NCBI GenBank assembly: GCA_005408345.1
Contig: SEMN01000149.1
Coordinates: forward strand, 620,001-684,000
Direction of reading: 5' to 3'
From: Macquaria australasica
Lineage: Eukaryota > Chordata > Actinopteri > Centrarchiformes > Percichthyidae
DNA length: 64,000 bases
Shown: positions 36,101-49,095 of the stretch, in pieces
Layout: each line of letters starts with the position of its first letter
Numbering within the stretch: the stretch's first letter is position 1
Position numbers and translations under genes: made by a program
The notes under the pieces: model-generated
The model's database searches: none
Told to the model about the DNA's origin: nothing
The model's input: the letters and a program-made list of their open reading frames with translations, nothing else

Positions 36101-39100
36101 TGTACATTTTACCAACAAAGACAAAACATTGGCTATAATATCTTGACTTCTACAGTCTGTGGAAAGTGTTGCATTAAAATTATTTTAAAATAGCTGCACA
36201 GACATCTTAGTCATACCCATATGAGACAAATACTGTATGTCTACAGTATGCCATTTATACTGCGGACCTCTACTCCTGAAAGCATCCTCTCAGTTTTCAG
36301 AGTTCAGCTGTAGTTCATATTTACAACTCTGCACTAAAAGTACACAGATACACTACACATACATACGTATACTCCCATCAGAGTCAATGTGTTTTTCCTT
36401 GTGCTTGTTTTCCCTCAACTTTCCCTTCGCTCCTTCCCATCTTGATGAGTGAAGAAAAGTGAGTCCATTAAAAGCCTAAATTATCTGAAGATGTGTGGTC
36501 TCATCCCAAAGCCAGTGGTTGTCATAAAACAGCCCTTCTTCCTTTGAAGGAACCGCAAACGTTTCCAGACCCAGTCAACAGCGGTTAGAGATGCAAAACA
36601 GTTTTACAAAACTACCACTAGAGGACGCCAGGCTTTGCAGCATCCATGCGCCAGAGGTCCACACCCCCTTTCTAACCCAGTGGCCACAGCCACAACAACG
36701 CCCACCATGCTGAGAGAATATTGAGTCTGAGACGTGCAACAACTGTGTCTGTCCGTCCATGTGTCCACAAGTCTGCCACTGCAATGAAAAACTGTTTTAT
36801 TTGATAAGAGCTGCTCTGAACTGTCACTGCACCCTAAACACTTATGCAGATTTGAACCGGGGAGCCAAGTTGACTCTTAGTTATACAACATGAGGGTATT
36901 AGCATGAAAGCAGGCCAGGCCCCCAGCAGTCAATGGGCGTAGCAGGATGGGAAAACCTGGGTCTAACATCAAAGCATCAAGTCCAGAAGCATTCAGCAGC
37001 CAGATATAAAAAATAAAAAATAAAAAAAACACCAGGGAGAGACCTCAGAGGAGACTGTCTAGCCATGACAGGGCTGAGAGCTTTCTGAGCACCACTGAAA
37101 ACACTGTGGTCAATAAGTCCATTTACCTCTTATGTCTCACATTCAATACTGTGTGTTGATAGGTTGTGAGCTTTTATTTTCTGAGTGTCTTTGACTGCAC
37201 TCTGAATTATTTCGTACGACTGAAATTTAAACCCTGGAGTGTTTACCCCTAAATCTTTTGATAACACCACAAAGTGGGCCGCTCACTGAACAGCTCCCTC
37301 CTGTTCCAGCTGTGAGAGGTGAAACCTGGGGCAGATTTATTGAGAACACACTGTGACTAAATCCATGAAAATCCAGCAAGCCAGCATTTTCAAATAAATC
37401 TGCCTGCCTGCTTTTTTTCCCTTTCTTTCTTTCTTTTTTTTTTTAAAATCACATTCTGCTAAGATATTTTACCAAAAGTTTTGAAGAACAAAAGGTTTTA
37501 ATTTCAATTTAGTAGATACGGCCAAAATGTTTCATACAGAAGCACTAAATCACACCCCATATTGTGCGGTGTGATTTGTTGTGAATTGTGTACACAATTT
37601 ATCATTGTTTGAAGTGGACAACCTGAGCAGAAGGAACATTATTATACATATTTATAGCTACAGTGAAAATCAAAGAACTCTTTTTTTTAGACTTGGATAC
37701 TGGATTCATCATTCCAACATAAAAAGCCCAACCTACGCAGGTACATTACTTGTACAGACAGAAACTGCATTAATCATCAATCATTTGTAAAAGCGGACAC
37801 AGGAAACTTAAAATTAACAATCACATAACCAGATCCAACAAATCCAATACACTATAAGTGAACCTATGATCATCCTTTTTGTAGTTGCCTTGTCTAAACC
37901 CGAATATATCAGTGTTTCCCAGCATAGCGGTGTCCTTGGTCCTGCAACAGTTTTGTTGTTGTTGTTGTTTGTCGCCACCGAATCATAAACAATGAAAATT
38001 TGCACCAAGAAATCTAAAATTGATAAATTAAGTTGCACCATGTTGTGCACGATTGAGGAAAGAAGTAAGAAAAAAGTGTAAAAGCATGTTTTTAGTGATA
38101 TATTACTTTATGGGTGGTGCCATAAAGCAATATTAAACCTCGTTCAGCATTTATGTATTAGTATTCCAGGGGGATGTAGGTGATAAAATTATAGCAGCTC
38201 CAAATGAAGAACACTATTTGTTCTCGACAGCACTTAAGCCAAATTACAGAAGGTGGTTCGAGCAGACAAAACACTCACCAGCCTACTGGACTTAAAGCTG
38301 CAATAATCGATATATTTATATTAACAATGAATCAAATGACTATGTGTAATGTGAAAGAGGTTGCTAATAGTGATAATCCAATAGAGTATTATTGCTCAAG
38401 TCTGCAGTTCCCCTCAGCTCTACAGAGGATTTTAGCATCTTTCAGCGCATTGTTTTGGTTTTACAGCTCATTACTTTAGAATTTGGCTACCACCCAACAC
38501 CAAATGGCTGACAGAAAAAGTTAGCAACTAGCTGGTGAAGATAATGAATCATTTAGCAGCTAAAGAGATAGATATTTTCCTCAAGAGTTAGTGTGGACTA
38601 GGGCTGACTCGATTCGAATCATCAGTCGAGAAGCCGTCTGAATCGAATGTCATTTTGTCGGTCGAATAACTTGAATCATTTGAAGGGTCGTGGGCGGCTG
38701 AAGCCCATTCCTGCTGACAGTGGCCAGAGGCGGAGTACACCCTGGACAGGTCACCAGTCAATCACAGGGTTAACACATAGGGACAGACAACCAGTGACAC
38801 TAACATTCACACCTACAGGCAATTTAGAGTCGCCAGTTAACCTAACCTGCATGTCTTTGGACTGTGGGAGGAATCTTCCTGCTGTGAGGCTTGCCGCCCT
38901 GGCCAGAAACATGACTCAGCTGAATGTGTAAGTAGGCAGCTGTTTGCTAAGTGTGCCACAACAATGATCATATATCAATGTTGTGTTGAAAGTTTGATCC
39001 ATTGCCCTCAATTAACGCTGCTTCAAGATCAGTTATAGGAACGCTGAATGCTTTACTGTAACCATTTATGTGCTGTCTACGTATTGCCTTCGAACAAAAC

Positions 39101-42100
39101 TGTTGTGACAAACTGCTCATATTGAGGCACTGTGGTTCACAGTTTGCATTCATTTTCTACAAATTACATTTGATTAACAATATCAATGTTACATTATCAT
39201 CTGAATTATAGTTGTTCATACAGCCAACAGTCCTCCAGTAAACACAAACAGTAGTAGCCTGGGTGAAGGGTCATACGGTAAACACAATTCACATAAAAGC
39301 TGTGCTTTTGCGATGATGTAACTAGTATGCCATCTGTCTCACACACAGATTTATGCAGAGAGCACACATACATGCAGTATATGCGCGCACACACACACAC
39401 ACACACAAACAAAAGCCCCTCGCGCCGCAAAAGGAGGGTGTGGTGACCAACAGAGTGGACGGAGGAGGCTAATGAGTTCGGACTGATGATGATGATGATG
39501 TCAGAGGGTGTGGAGGGGGAACCAGCTTGTCCTTCACTGACCCACTGGGATGGTGTGAGCATTACAGCTTTACTAGAAGGCTTTAGGCTACTGGGTCAAA
39601 GCCAATTACTAAAGCTGCTATATATGTTTCCAACAACAAAGTAAGTCTGAAGTCAATGCTGTTCAGTATTTTCTCAAAACTCAATTTGGAATCAGTTGAT
39701 GACATTTAACTGAGCCGTAAGACACGTTACAAATCTGTTTTTGTGGACTGTCAGACACAAACCAATCAAAGCTGCACGGCAATGTGCGGAGACCGAATTT
39801 CCTCTTTCTGAAACCATCTGTTGAAACGAGTGCTCGCCATCGACAGGAAGTTCTCGCATTCCCTCAGAGTTCACTATCGGTCAGAGCACAGCCACAGCAC
39901 AAAGGCAGAGACACCCAGAGATGGGCCTCGACAACAACAGAAGAGCAGTGCTGAGAAAGAAAAACCTCTTACGTCTGTAGGAGTGTGATCAATCAGCCTG
40001 GGTTTTAATGACGAAAGCCAGTTCACGCACTTACGATAATGTCAGTGGCCCAGTGCCCTGCTTAACAATTCATAATCCCCTTTTAGCCGCGAGGGTCACA
40101 AGTAGTTTGGCAGGCCCCTGCTCTATATACCCCAGCCTCTTTGTCAATTCAGACGAGCAGCTGTTAGAGCTATATCACTGCATTGCCCAGCTATTTCTAT
40201 TTAGGTGCAACATTTCTTTTTGTGCATTTATTCCACATATTAGTCTACATCATCCTACTTGACCTACTTCAGGCCCAGCCACTGTAAATGAGTCATCTTA
40301 GAGAAAAATATGAATAGTCAGTTCGTTCAACTGGTTGTCTCTGGCTCACATGTGGTGAGGCCAAGCTCCGAAATAAATAAAAATAAAAGTCTGGTTGAGT
40401 GGCTGCATGCTTAAAACCTGATTTCTGTGTGACTGCAATGATTATCACTGCTACTGATGTGGATCAGCATTGCACAAACATCTCCTCATCTTCATCACAA
40501 CCCTGTGAGCGTGAAGAGGAGAGCAGAGGAAGAGCAGAAGGAAGTGCTCCTTCCCAGAGGTAAGAGCCACCAAAATAGGAAGGGGAACTGGTCTGCGCGC
40601 TCTGAATCATCCTTGCGCGCAGAACAACAACACAGCTTCTGTGAGGGAGTGGAGAGACTTGGTTTGTTTGGCTAAAAACTGGGCTTGACCTTTCTGAAAT
40701 ATCTGCCTCGTGTGCCCTCCAATAAAAACAGACAGTAAGTCTTCATAAGTACTTGACATTAATGCAACATCTTCACTGAACATAAGCCATGCTGCCACTG
40801 AAGATATAGTACCCTTTGGAGCAGTTTACGTTGACATCACGTGTTTTTAAGGCCACTGTTTGGGTCATGATACAGGCCATTAGCAAGATTACCTTACATC
40901 TGATGATCCCTCAGTGTCGCTGCCTGTAAGGAACGAATGTCTCCTCCTTCATGCTGTATTGACAAACTAGTTTTAATAACAGCTACATTTCGTAGCCCAC
41001 AGCAGTAACTACTGCTTGGCTTCAAACACCAGACTAAACCTAACCCATGGCTGAGCAAAGGAAAAATAACCCCAAAGGATTTGAGTTTCCATGTTAGTTT
41101 CCATAATAGGAGCCGTTAGTGACTGTGTGTAGGTGGGAGGCGGATTCCTGGCCTGTAAAATAATTTGAAGGCCTGCTGCTGCCACTGTGTGCATAACCGT
41201 AATACCTTTAGCTGGATGTGGGAGGAACCCACTCCCAAAGTTTGATTTTGCTGACTCAACAACTGTACACAAAAGTAAGAAGAAAGGCACAAACAACACA
41301 CAGACTTAGCCATATCCTCTTAACCTGAATATAGGGAATTTCTATAAGCCTATTCAGTGTCAAAATACAACAAAAACTAAATACAAAAAAAGCAGAACTG
41401 TGGTTACAGGGGAATGCGGTAATAACACGAAAGCGACTGGAATGGCTGGCATTTGATCTGGTGCGTTCACTCGGCGCCAGCTGTGGGTAGGCGCAGGGGA
41501 AAGTAGGTCAGGAGAGTGAGTGCTTCACGGCAGCGCTCTGTGGTCCGGCTGCCTGCCTGCCACAGCACTCATGACACACCCACATGCGGACACATGCGGA
41601 CACCTACACACTCATGCATAATACACAAAGCTAACAGCCACGCATGTCGCGTGCACACAAGAGCAAAATCATAAAAGGTGATTTACAGCAGCTGAAAGCT
41701 TCTGCTGACAGGCAAGGTCTCTGCCCTTGGGTGCAGGAAGCAGAAATGGGACGGAGAGAGATAGAGAGGACGGGCGAGTGAGGCAGAGAGGTGAGGGGTG
41801 TGCCAGAGCAAGACTGTGCACTGACCAAAGATTACTGTCAACAAAACCCAGAGCCAAGACTGAGATCTGAGGCTATTCATACACTAAATATAAGCTTTAT
41901 ATAAATAGCTGATACATCTGACAGCTGTGACAGACACCATTTTTACTTCACCAGTTGAATCTATGGTCTGATTTTAGTCGTACCCCTCCAAACAAGGCAC
42001 TGCAATGGTTTGAAAAGGCTCTATATTCTAAGCAGAGACAGAATAATTACCTGATAAATACCCAGCTCTACTACTGAGCTTTCCCTGTCATGAAGAAACT

Positions 42101-45100
42101 CACACATTCATCGATACAATGCCTTACAAAGGTTACGGTCTAAGATGTTTACATATATAGGTATGTAGTTTTGCATCTAAAGTATGTTAGTTGTTTGTGC
42201 AGGAGTTGAAGAAACCAACATGAGAAGATAGCAAAAACGTTTGCTGTGACAGAGAAGTCAGAAAACTGCTTTTTATTTTCAAGTGGTTTTCTTCCAAATC
42301 TTTAGTTAGCAGTGAGTAATAGCAGTTTTCCAAAGCTGACTCAATATTTCCCACATGTGAAATTCTCTGGAGTTTTACCACCCTAGTGAAGACACTGTCA
42401 GAGGACAGTGTTAGTAGGAATATTGTCTTTTTCGCAATAAGGGCAAAAAACCTGACTATTTTGGCATGTAAACGTAGTCAGTGAGAGTCTGAATGAATGA
42501 CCTATTTGTGTGAAAATCTGAACCACACATTACTCACAAACATGTACATAAAGAGAACACTAGACGTTGAACAATACTGCTTTGTCTGAATGTGAGATGT
42601 GAGAACAGTCAGTGAGCCAGTTTTATTACTCCTGCAAACAACATTATACACAATCGAGTCAAAAGCCTCCAAGAAATTCCAGTAACCTACAGTGTGCATT
42701 ATAAATAGTGTTTTTATAGATCATATGGTTCACAACAACATTATTTTGTCAAGAGCCCTGAGGAACAAAATATATATTGTGATCAGCCATATATCCTGCT
42801 AAAGTCAGCAGCAGGATATATGGCTAAGTCATTACATCTGACCCACAAATTGAACTTCCCTCCCTGGGCTGGGCCAATCACAGGCGGAATAGGAGGAAAT
42901 ACCACAATAAAAACAAAGGTTACATAACACAGGCATACTAAATGAGGTGTGTTTTTATCTACCAGACGATTATGTTTCTGCATTTTTTTCTCCATTCAAT
43001 GCAGGTATTTCCATTCAGTGCAACTCAGTGTTAACCAGGTCATGCATGCCACATCAAAACCAGCTGACACACGATGAAGGTCTGTATTTCCCAAAATGGG
43101 AACAAAGCGGAGCATTTCTCAAGGTGAAGCATTCTTCATCATGTGAGAACCGGTTGTTTGAGAGTCAGATCGTAAAACTGAGTCAGATTGTAAAACTGTG
43201 ATGCATCAAATAAACAGACACGGTATGGAAAATAAAAGCACTGCTGATATGAGAGACAACTGGTTATGTTTCGACGAGTCCCAGCTAGATGGAACTAATG
43301 TAAAAAGACCTGCACGGTGCAAAGCAGCAAACTGCAGGGCTACGGCAGGTCAGGTACTCAGCGCCATAAGCCTCAGCAGGAAGCAGCAGCAGCAGCACCA
43401 TTGCGTGAGAAGCTGGAGGAGAGGGAGACCTGACGCCAACTGTCTGACAATCACAAAGCCACCGCAGCCCAACGTTCAGCTAATTTCAAGCCACTAAATT
43501 TCACACAGGTTGATGCGGACAGGCACCGCACAAAAACAAACTCCCACTCATTAGAGACACGCACACAAGAGAAATGCTAAGCTTACACACCAATAAGCCA
43601 ATACCCACACAAAGTTATCTGGGCTCACACCACATGCACAGGCACAATCCTATGCTTAAACACACACACAGAGATAATGACACACACACACACACCTGTA
43701 AAGAACACAAAGACAAGGTAATTAAAGCCACATGTGAAATGAAGATGAGGTGCATCTCGTGTCTCCCCCCATCTGTTCCTGGTCACCAGGCATTAGGACG
43801 ATTGTCGTGAAGATGGTACCAATCATTGTTTGCACAAACAATAAAAAACACAACCACAGCTGTGCCCTCGTTGACATGAAGCACTTCTGCGTGCGATCTT
43901 TGAGCTGATCACTCCCTGTCAGACACAGTGAATCAGACAGGCGTGAATGTAAGAGAGACACAAACAAAAAAGCCTCTAAGACATGTGACTCTGTCACACC
44001 ACTGTCGGTGAAGGATTTATATAGAGTCACTTCACGACTGGATCCCAAAGCCATTTTCACAGCTGAACCCATAAAACTGTACAGGGCAGCAAAGTAGTAA
44101 CTGTACAAAAGACACTTTGTGAGGCCGTGTGGAGTCCAAAAACTGTGACTCTATACTCACAGCATAAAATTAAGATTCCGCAAAATCACGTGAGTAAGAC
44201 AGTGGAAGAAGAAGCCTTTTCACTTTCATATAGAATTTCCTTCTTACTGTAAAGGCCTGACCATTCTGTAAAGGCCACAATTCATTCATCCCTATTGTTG
44301 AATGAACCGTCTCCGCTGCTCCTTGGGGACAGATCTGCTTCAAGTGAAGACAGTGCACATCTCAGGTTTATTTTTGGCATAATGCAACTGGAGAATCGAA
44401 CAGATCTGCCCAAAACGACCTCATGAACTCCAATTGAGTGGATACTTCCGTGAGAGGCTGAGCAGAGCCAACAGGCTGATAAACTGAGAAGTAAAAGAGA
44501 TACTAAGATGAAAGAAAATAATAATAAAACGCTATCTGGTTCAGAAGGAAAACACAATGGAATTGGAAAATGCCATACACACATACTGATACTCAGGCTT
44601 GTCCTGTCTGGGAGAAAAATTATTAAACGTCTGTCTTAGATAAAAGTGGAATTCCCCTGTTTTTTTGTTTTTTTTTAACAGCACATCCCTTTCTCCAGAT
44701 CTTGATCTTACTGCTGCAGCCACATCCTGTAGAGTCCATGAGCCTGTCTCACAGAGCAGGATCAGTGGGTTAACTAACTATCTTAGGGGTTAAACCAGGC
44801 GTTTTTGTCTCTGGGCGATGGCTTGATTTTAATATGAAGCTCCATTGCTATGGTAACAAACACTGCAAACCAAACCGGCAAGGCGCAGTTTTTGTTTCAG
44901 GCTCATGAAAATGTATAAAATGTCCACCTCCTCATCCATTACTGTGAGGGGAAAAAACGAAATGTTCTTCTTTCCATTATATCAGATATACAGTTTTATA
45001 CAGCTGTGTGTTCTAATGTAATATATAATGTGAGTGAATTCATGTGAGAAAAGTTCAATAAAAAGATTTTAAAATAAATATCAGAAATACAGTAGACGTC

Positions 45101-48027
45101 TGTAGTCCACCAAGTGTTTCACTGTGGCTATAAAACAGGACTTCTGCTTCTATCAGTAATATGTTAAATTCACTGCAGCTCAGGTGCACATGGGGCCACT
45201 TGATACAATCTGTATCTTTATATGAACTATTACTGAGATGACACTATTAAAGAAATAAAAGGTTTTCCCAATGTGCCCTAACAAAGTGCACCAATCAGCC
45301 TTTTAATCTAAATAAGGAAGTGAATCTTCACACTGACATGCAGCTAATTTAAGTGCGCTACAGTACCATGATATCTCACATATCACATACACATTTCTAC
45401 TATTTCCTGTACTCTGTCAAGCAATGCTACTAAGCATGAGAAATACAGAGCCCTAAAAATAATTCAACACAAATGTATAGATTAATGCTTCCGGTATTTG
45501 AAGCCAGTATCATTTTCTACTATTTCTATCCCTTTTTCTTCTATTCTAGTCATTATAAAGTATATATTTTAGTTTGTTTACTCTACTTTTCGAAACTGCA
45601 ATCAATAACTTCAACACGTATTAACTATCCTGTGCTTTATGCGATGCTGCTGCTGCTGCATGTGACTGGCTGTTTGTTACCAACCCTCACTCTTTCATGT
45701 GTAGGCACTCATAAACTGGAAAATCCTGGACTAACACCACCAGCTAATAATCAGCTTTGTGAGAGCAGTTACTCAGAATCGCAAGTGTTTCATAACAGCG
45801 CCGACCTAAACTGAGCTATAAACAACACAAGCAGGGCTGAAAACCTAACAACTATTTTCAGCACTGATTAATAATTTTGTCAGTGTCAAGTCAAAAATAA
45901 TGACGAATGCTGATCACAAGTTACAAAAGCCCCAGTAATGCCTTAAGCCTGACCAAGACATTTTTTATATAGACTGGTCTCAGATATATGAAGCCCTATC
46001 CCTTTCTGATCCTTTGTTTACTGCACTCAGGTTACGTGAGCTGTCATAGACACCTCAGATACAACACTGAAACCATTTCCTAACACACAAGGTTAATATC
46101 CACCCTGTCAGCGAGCATTAGTGAGCCAAAAACCTCTTTGGGTTGACATTTCAGTGACATTTCTCAGGTGAACTATGCCTCTAAGAGTAGGTGGCTCAAA
46201 AACTGCATTTAAACATCAGTATTGTGTTCATGATGAGGATAAAGAAAGGCTATCCAAATCGTGCTCAAATTTGCTGGCAGTACAGTAGCACACTGACACT
46301 CCTATATTCAAGGACACTAAACAAAACATCATAAGACACTATAAAAAACAGTACAGAATACATTTTCAAGGAAAGCTTTGACGCAGGATATATTTTCTTA
46401 ATATAGTGCTTTTCTATCGGTCTGTCATATGTCAACTAAATTGGATTGGCTTAACTAATCATATAAGCCTTTTTCAAGCAAAACGTGCACTGTGCAGCTG
46501 TATTATGGGTGGAATTCTCATTAATTAATTGATATTCTGCTGATCAACTAATTGCTAAAATGACTCATCGCTTCAGCACAAGGATTTTAGAATTTGTGGG
46601 CATGAAGCTCATGACCAGGCTTATTCTAAATATTCTGCAGGACACAGCTCTGTTGCAAAGATGAGGACTAGCACCTCTGGAACAGTAGATGTCTGGTGAT
46701 GCAAGGGGGGATGAAATAAGACAGAACTGAGATCACGACATAAATATATTAGCTCAAGTTAGTAAGAAAAGTCAGGTCAGACCACACAGCTGAGCACTGC
46801 CTACATTTCTTACCTGGTAAAGGTGGTGGGGTATGAGGCAGAGCTTGAGAATGCCTCACAGGACCTGAGCATTGCCAAGTTGTCCCCAACACCCTGGCCT
46901 CTGTTCCACGGCCCACCAATGGTCGTTAATGGGAGATACAGGTTGGACACTGGCTTCTGATCCTTCTGCTGCTGAGCTTCGTTGCTGCTGGGGTTGACTC
47001 CGAAGTGGTAGCTTTGTCCTCCTGAAGTGCTGACCCCACAGATGGAGATGGGGTTAGAGCTGGCCACGTCTGCGGAGGAAGTGCCGCTCATTTGGCAATA
47101 ACTCTGGCCTGCAGACGTCTTCTCCTGTTTGATCACACCTGGGGTGCAGAGCTGAATGAAGCCAGCACCTTTTTCTTTCTTCACCAGCGCAGACAAAGTG
47201 GTTGTAGGGGTTAAGGAGGTAGTTGTGGATTTGCTAGAGCTGGACCGATCTGAATTTGTCATATTGCTGCCATTGAGAGCAAGAGAGTCTACCCCACTGT
47301 CGTTAATGCTCTCAACCACAGGGGGCTTTGTGTCCCTGTCTGAGCTAACGTCCCCAAGCAGAGAATCGTCTGCCAGAGAGGACAGGAAGGCATCATCCCC
47401 TACATAAAAATCTGAGGGAGACCCAGTGAGCTCGAAATCTTGGAGCAGGTCCAGAGTGTTGTCACTGAACAATTTCTGGTTCACGTCTACATCTTTGTGC
47501 TCAAAGGCATGGTCGAGGTCAATGGGGTCCTGGTCTCCTTTATCCATGGAGAAATCCTCTGTTTTCATGGGAAAGAAGTTGGGATCTGATCCCCCAATAA
47601 GTGAATCCATGGAGGACTGGGTAATGTCTGCTATACTGGCCTCCAACTGGGCCAAATTTTCCCTCAAGGTTTGACGCCCAAACGTAGTGGAAGCCTGTGT
47701 CTGTAGTAACTGCTGCTGAGGCCTCTGATCTTTGGTCAGGTCCCTGGGCTCTGGGTCTTCCAACAAGGGGCCTACGATTGCAGTGACAGAGGTGGAGGTG
47801 AGCTCCTCTGGAAGGGGGCTGTTGTTGAGGCCGTTAGGCACCTGTCCCGGCTGCATCAACGAGCTGGATGCTAGAACGACAGAGGTGGCAGAGGTGATGG
47901 ACATGGCACTGTGAGGAGCCACTTTCAACAGACCTCCCTCCTCGGAGCTTTCAGTGTAGACCAGTTTGCTTAAATGGTCATCTCTTCCATAGGTTATCTT
48001 CTTCACTCCACCTTTAACGTTGTCCAT
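30126..48027 (-). CDS. nr3c1: Glucocorticoid receptor (nuclear receptor subfamily 3 group C member 1)
   Basis: NR3C1 is the cortisol-activated transcription factor held in the cytosol by chaperones until ligand binds. Eight coding exons on the minus strand join in phase: 48027-46814, 35615-35455, 35210-35094, 34980-34699, 33910-33766, 32452-32322, 31687-31530 and 30278-30126. The product is 786 aa. Exon sizes 117, 145, 131 and 158 equal the human ones. Residues 1-404 are the transactivation region. The zinc fingers use Cys429/432/446/449 and Cys465/471/481/484, with P-box CGSCKV. The ligand-binding domain runs from about 545 to 786. Equivalents of the human steroid contacts Asn564, Gln570, Arg611, Cys736 and Thr739 are present. 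LPYMADQC (645-652) carries Pro646 and Gln651, the receptor-specific pair of GR, where the mineralocorticoid receptor has Ser and Leu. No 9-residue insert is encoded between the fingers. Confidence 0.96.
30689..31125. repeat. Interspersed repeat remnants in nr3c1 intron 8
   Basis: GGCTGGGTGATATGG at about 30690, followed by ATAT-rich words, and TTGGCCAGGTCTCCCTTG with GACTTCCTGGTTAAATAAAG near 31050-31105 are both strings I recognise as frequent in fish repeats. They may be two different elements. Neither has coding capacity. Confidence 0.5.
32897..33118 (+). repeat. Dispersed fish repeat ending in a GGAT tail
   Basis: The words CTTCCTCCCACAATCCAAAG, GGCGACCTGTCCAGGGTGTA, CAGCTGGGATCGGTTCCAGC and a terminal GGACGGATGGATAG tail mark a very common teleost retroposon-like repeat. 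The same words occur inverted at 38685-38876. This copy lies in the nr3c1 intron between coding exons 33910-33766 and 32452-32322. Confidence 0.75.
38685..38876 (-). repeat. Inverted copy of the dispersed repeat at 32897-33118
   Basis: GTACACCCTGGACAGGTCAC, GGGACAGACAACCAGTGACA and CTGCATGTCTTTGGACTGTG are reverse complements of the matching words in the other copy. A further low-complexity word set, CTAGGGCTGACTCGATTCGA at 38598, precedes it and may belong to another element. Confidence 0.7.
39387..39407. repeat. (CA)n microsatellite
   Basis: A CA dinucleotide tract in the first coding intron of nr3c1. A short GAT triplet run lies nearby at 39484-39500. Confidence 0.85.
42785..42825. repeat. 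Perfect 16-bp inverted repeat with 9-nt loop
   Basis: The left arm AGCCATATATCCTGCT (42785-42800) is the exact reverse complement of the right arm at 42810-42825. The loop is AAAGTCAGC. The bases just outside do not pair. Its origin is unknown. Confidence 0.85.
43162..43197. repeat. Tandem duplication of an 18-bp unit
   Basis: The unit GAGTCAGATCGTAAAACT is repeated once with a single C-to-T change. It is a local replication-slippage product in an nr3c1 intron. Confidence 0.8.
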
Positions 48028-48561
48028 CTTTTTTATTTTGGGGGAAAACAGACAGAGAGCGTTAACAGTCAGGTCACACTACAAGGCGACTATCAGACGT
48101 GCTGAAACTGCAGTGTAACCAACGTTAGGTCAACACAAGGCTGGGGAAAGTTGTCAAGCATGCCCCCCTCCTGCGCGCCCTTGACAGCTAACTGCGCTAG
48201 CTACTCCTATTAGCAAGACGTCCGCGTCTGTCGTGTATAAACTGTGCCTAAAGTAAACATGCACGACACGGGTCCGTCCACAAATCACACACAGGGGGCC
48301 TTCAAGTTCACCCAAGTCTACGGTATGCTAGTGTTAGATTTCTGCTAACTGCTGTCACGCTAGGTAACGTTAGCGATTTTGGCTAACAGCTAAAGCGGCT
48401 AGGTGCCCACATTTCGGTCTAACGCCGCTGACAGGACTGTTAGCCCGCCAGCCAACATGGCCCCTTTAATGCCATATTTAGCGTCAAACGCGCTACGCTG
48501 CCGCACTCGTCTTTCGCTAACACGCATGGCAACTCAAATCGGAACAGAAGCTCACATTTAC

Positions 48562-48900
48562 CCTTGAAGTGGCTGATCGCTGGTATGTGTCCACAGGTCG
48601 TCCGTCAACATTGTTTTGGCTGAAAGTGGCAGTCCACAACGCGTCTGTGAGCGCCCCGTCCTGACTACGTGGCTCGGTCAAAACGTCAAAAACACGCCAA
48701 GCTGAGTGCGTTTTTGTGGGTTTTCAGTCTTGCAGTTCCGGCCGATCTAGCTGTACACTGGCTGAGCTACGGTGACTCGCAGCTAGCCATCGGGAAAGTA
48801 GGCGCTAACCTAAAAACATTACAAAATGGAGAACTGAGCGAGCCAGGGCCACGGGAGACCTGTTTACAACGCGCAGCGCCGCCATCTGGCCGCGCCGGGT
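48562..48900 (-). promoter_or_regulatory. nr3c1: nr3c1 5' exon and CpG-rich promoter region
   Basis: Reading minus, a plausible non-coding exon ends with CACTTCAAGG|GTAAAT (last exon base 48562). The intron then runs to an acceptor just before the ATG at 48027, where a CTCTCTGTCTGTTTTCCCCC pyrimidine tract precedes AAAAAG|ATG. The region from about 48100 to 48900 has many CpG sites, as expected for the TATA-less nr3c1 promoter. GCCGCCATCTGGC near 48880 resembles a YY1 site. The transcription start was not determined. Confidence 0.45.
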
Positions 48901-48954
48901 AACTGCAGTTTGTTATGTGCTGGAGTTCAAGCCCAAACTCCCACAATCAGTTTT

Positions 48955-49095
48955 GTTGGCCAAGTATGTGCACACACACACACACACACACAGAACAATT
49001 TACAGGAGGATAGAAATAGGCATACAGCTAAAAACAAAGATAGGTAAAAATAAACATAGGCCTACAACTATTATGTATATACAAGTAGGTGAAAT
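48955..49095. repeat. Dispersed repeat, copy related to 16246-16415
   Basis: The same ordered words are found as at 16246-16415, but the middle is replaced by a (CA)n tract (about 48971-48992). This dates an expansion of CA within an old repeat copy. Confidence 0.6.

Larger units (their letters stand above)
35616..46813 (-). other. nr3c1: Large first coding intron of nr3c1
   Basis: This 11.2 kb intron separates the transactivation exon from the first zinc-finger exon. It has no supported gene. It holds the repeats at 38685-38876, microsatellites at 39387-39407 and 43680-43696, the perfect hairpin at 42785-42825, an 18-bp tandem duplication at 43162-43197 and a probable dispersed repeat near 44690-44910 (words around GGTTAACTAACTATCTTAGG). 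The rest is unremarkable AT-rich sequence. Confidence 0.7.

Noticed and set aside
35692..36138. A 148-codon open frame on the plus strand, antisense to nr3c1 intron sequence
   Set aside because: It has no recognisable domain, lies wholly in intronic DNA next to low-complexity sequence, and contains stretches that look like a dispersed repeat (ATGGATGTAAACAATGCAGA). Its amino-acid make-up is that of translated AT-rich DNA.
46810..48027. Reading the N-terminal nr3c1 exon as a separate intronless gene
   Set aside because: The frame runs into a clean donor (CCAG|GTAAG at 46813) and joins in phase to the zinc-finger exon, so it is the transactivation exon of the receptor.
30126..48027. Mineralocorticoid receptor (nr3c2) as the identity of the minus-strand nuclear receptor
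   Set aside because: The ligand-binding domain has the Pro and Gln of GR at the helix 6-7 region (LPYMADQC), the FRNLHLDDQMTLLQ helix and the PKDGLKSQ loop. Synteny with fgf1 and kctd16 also fits nr3c1.
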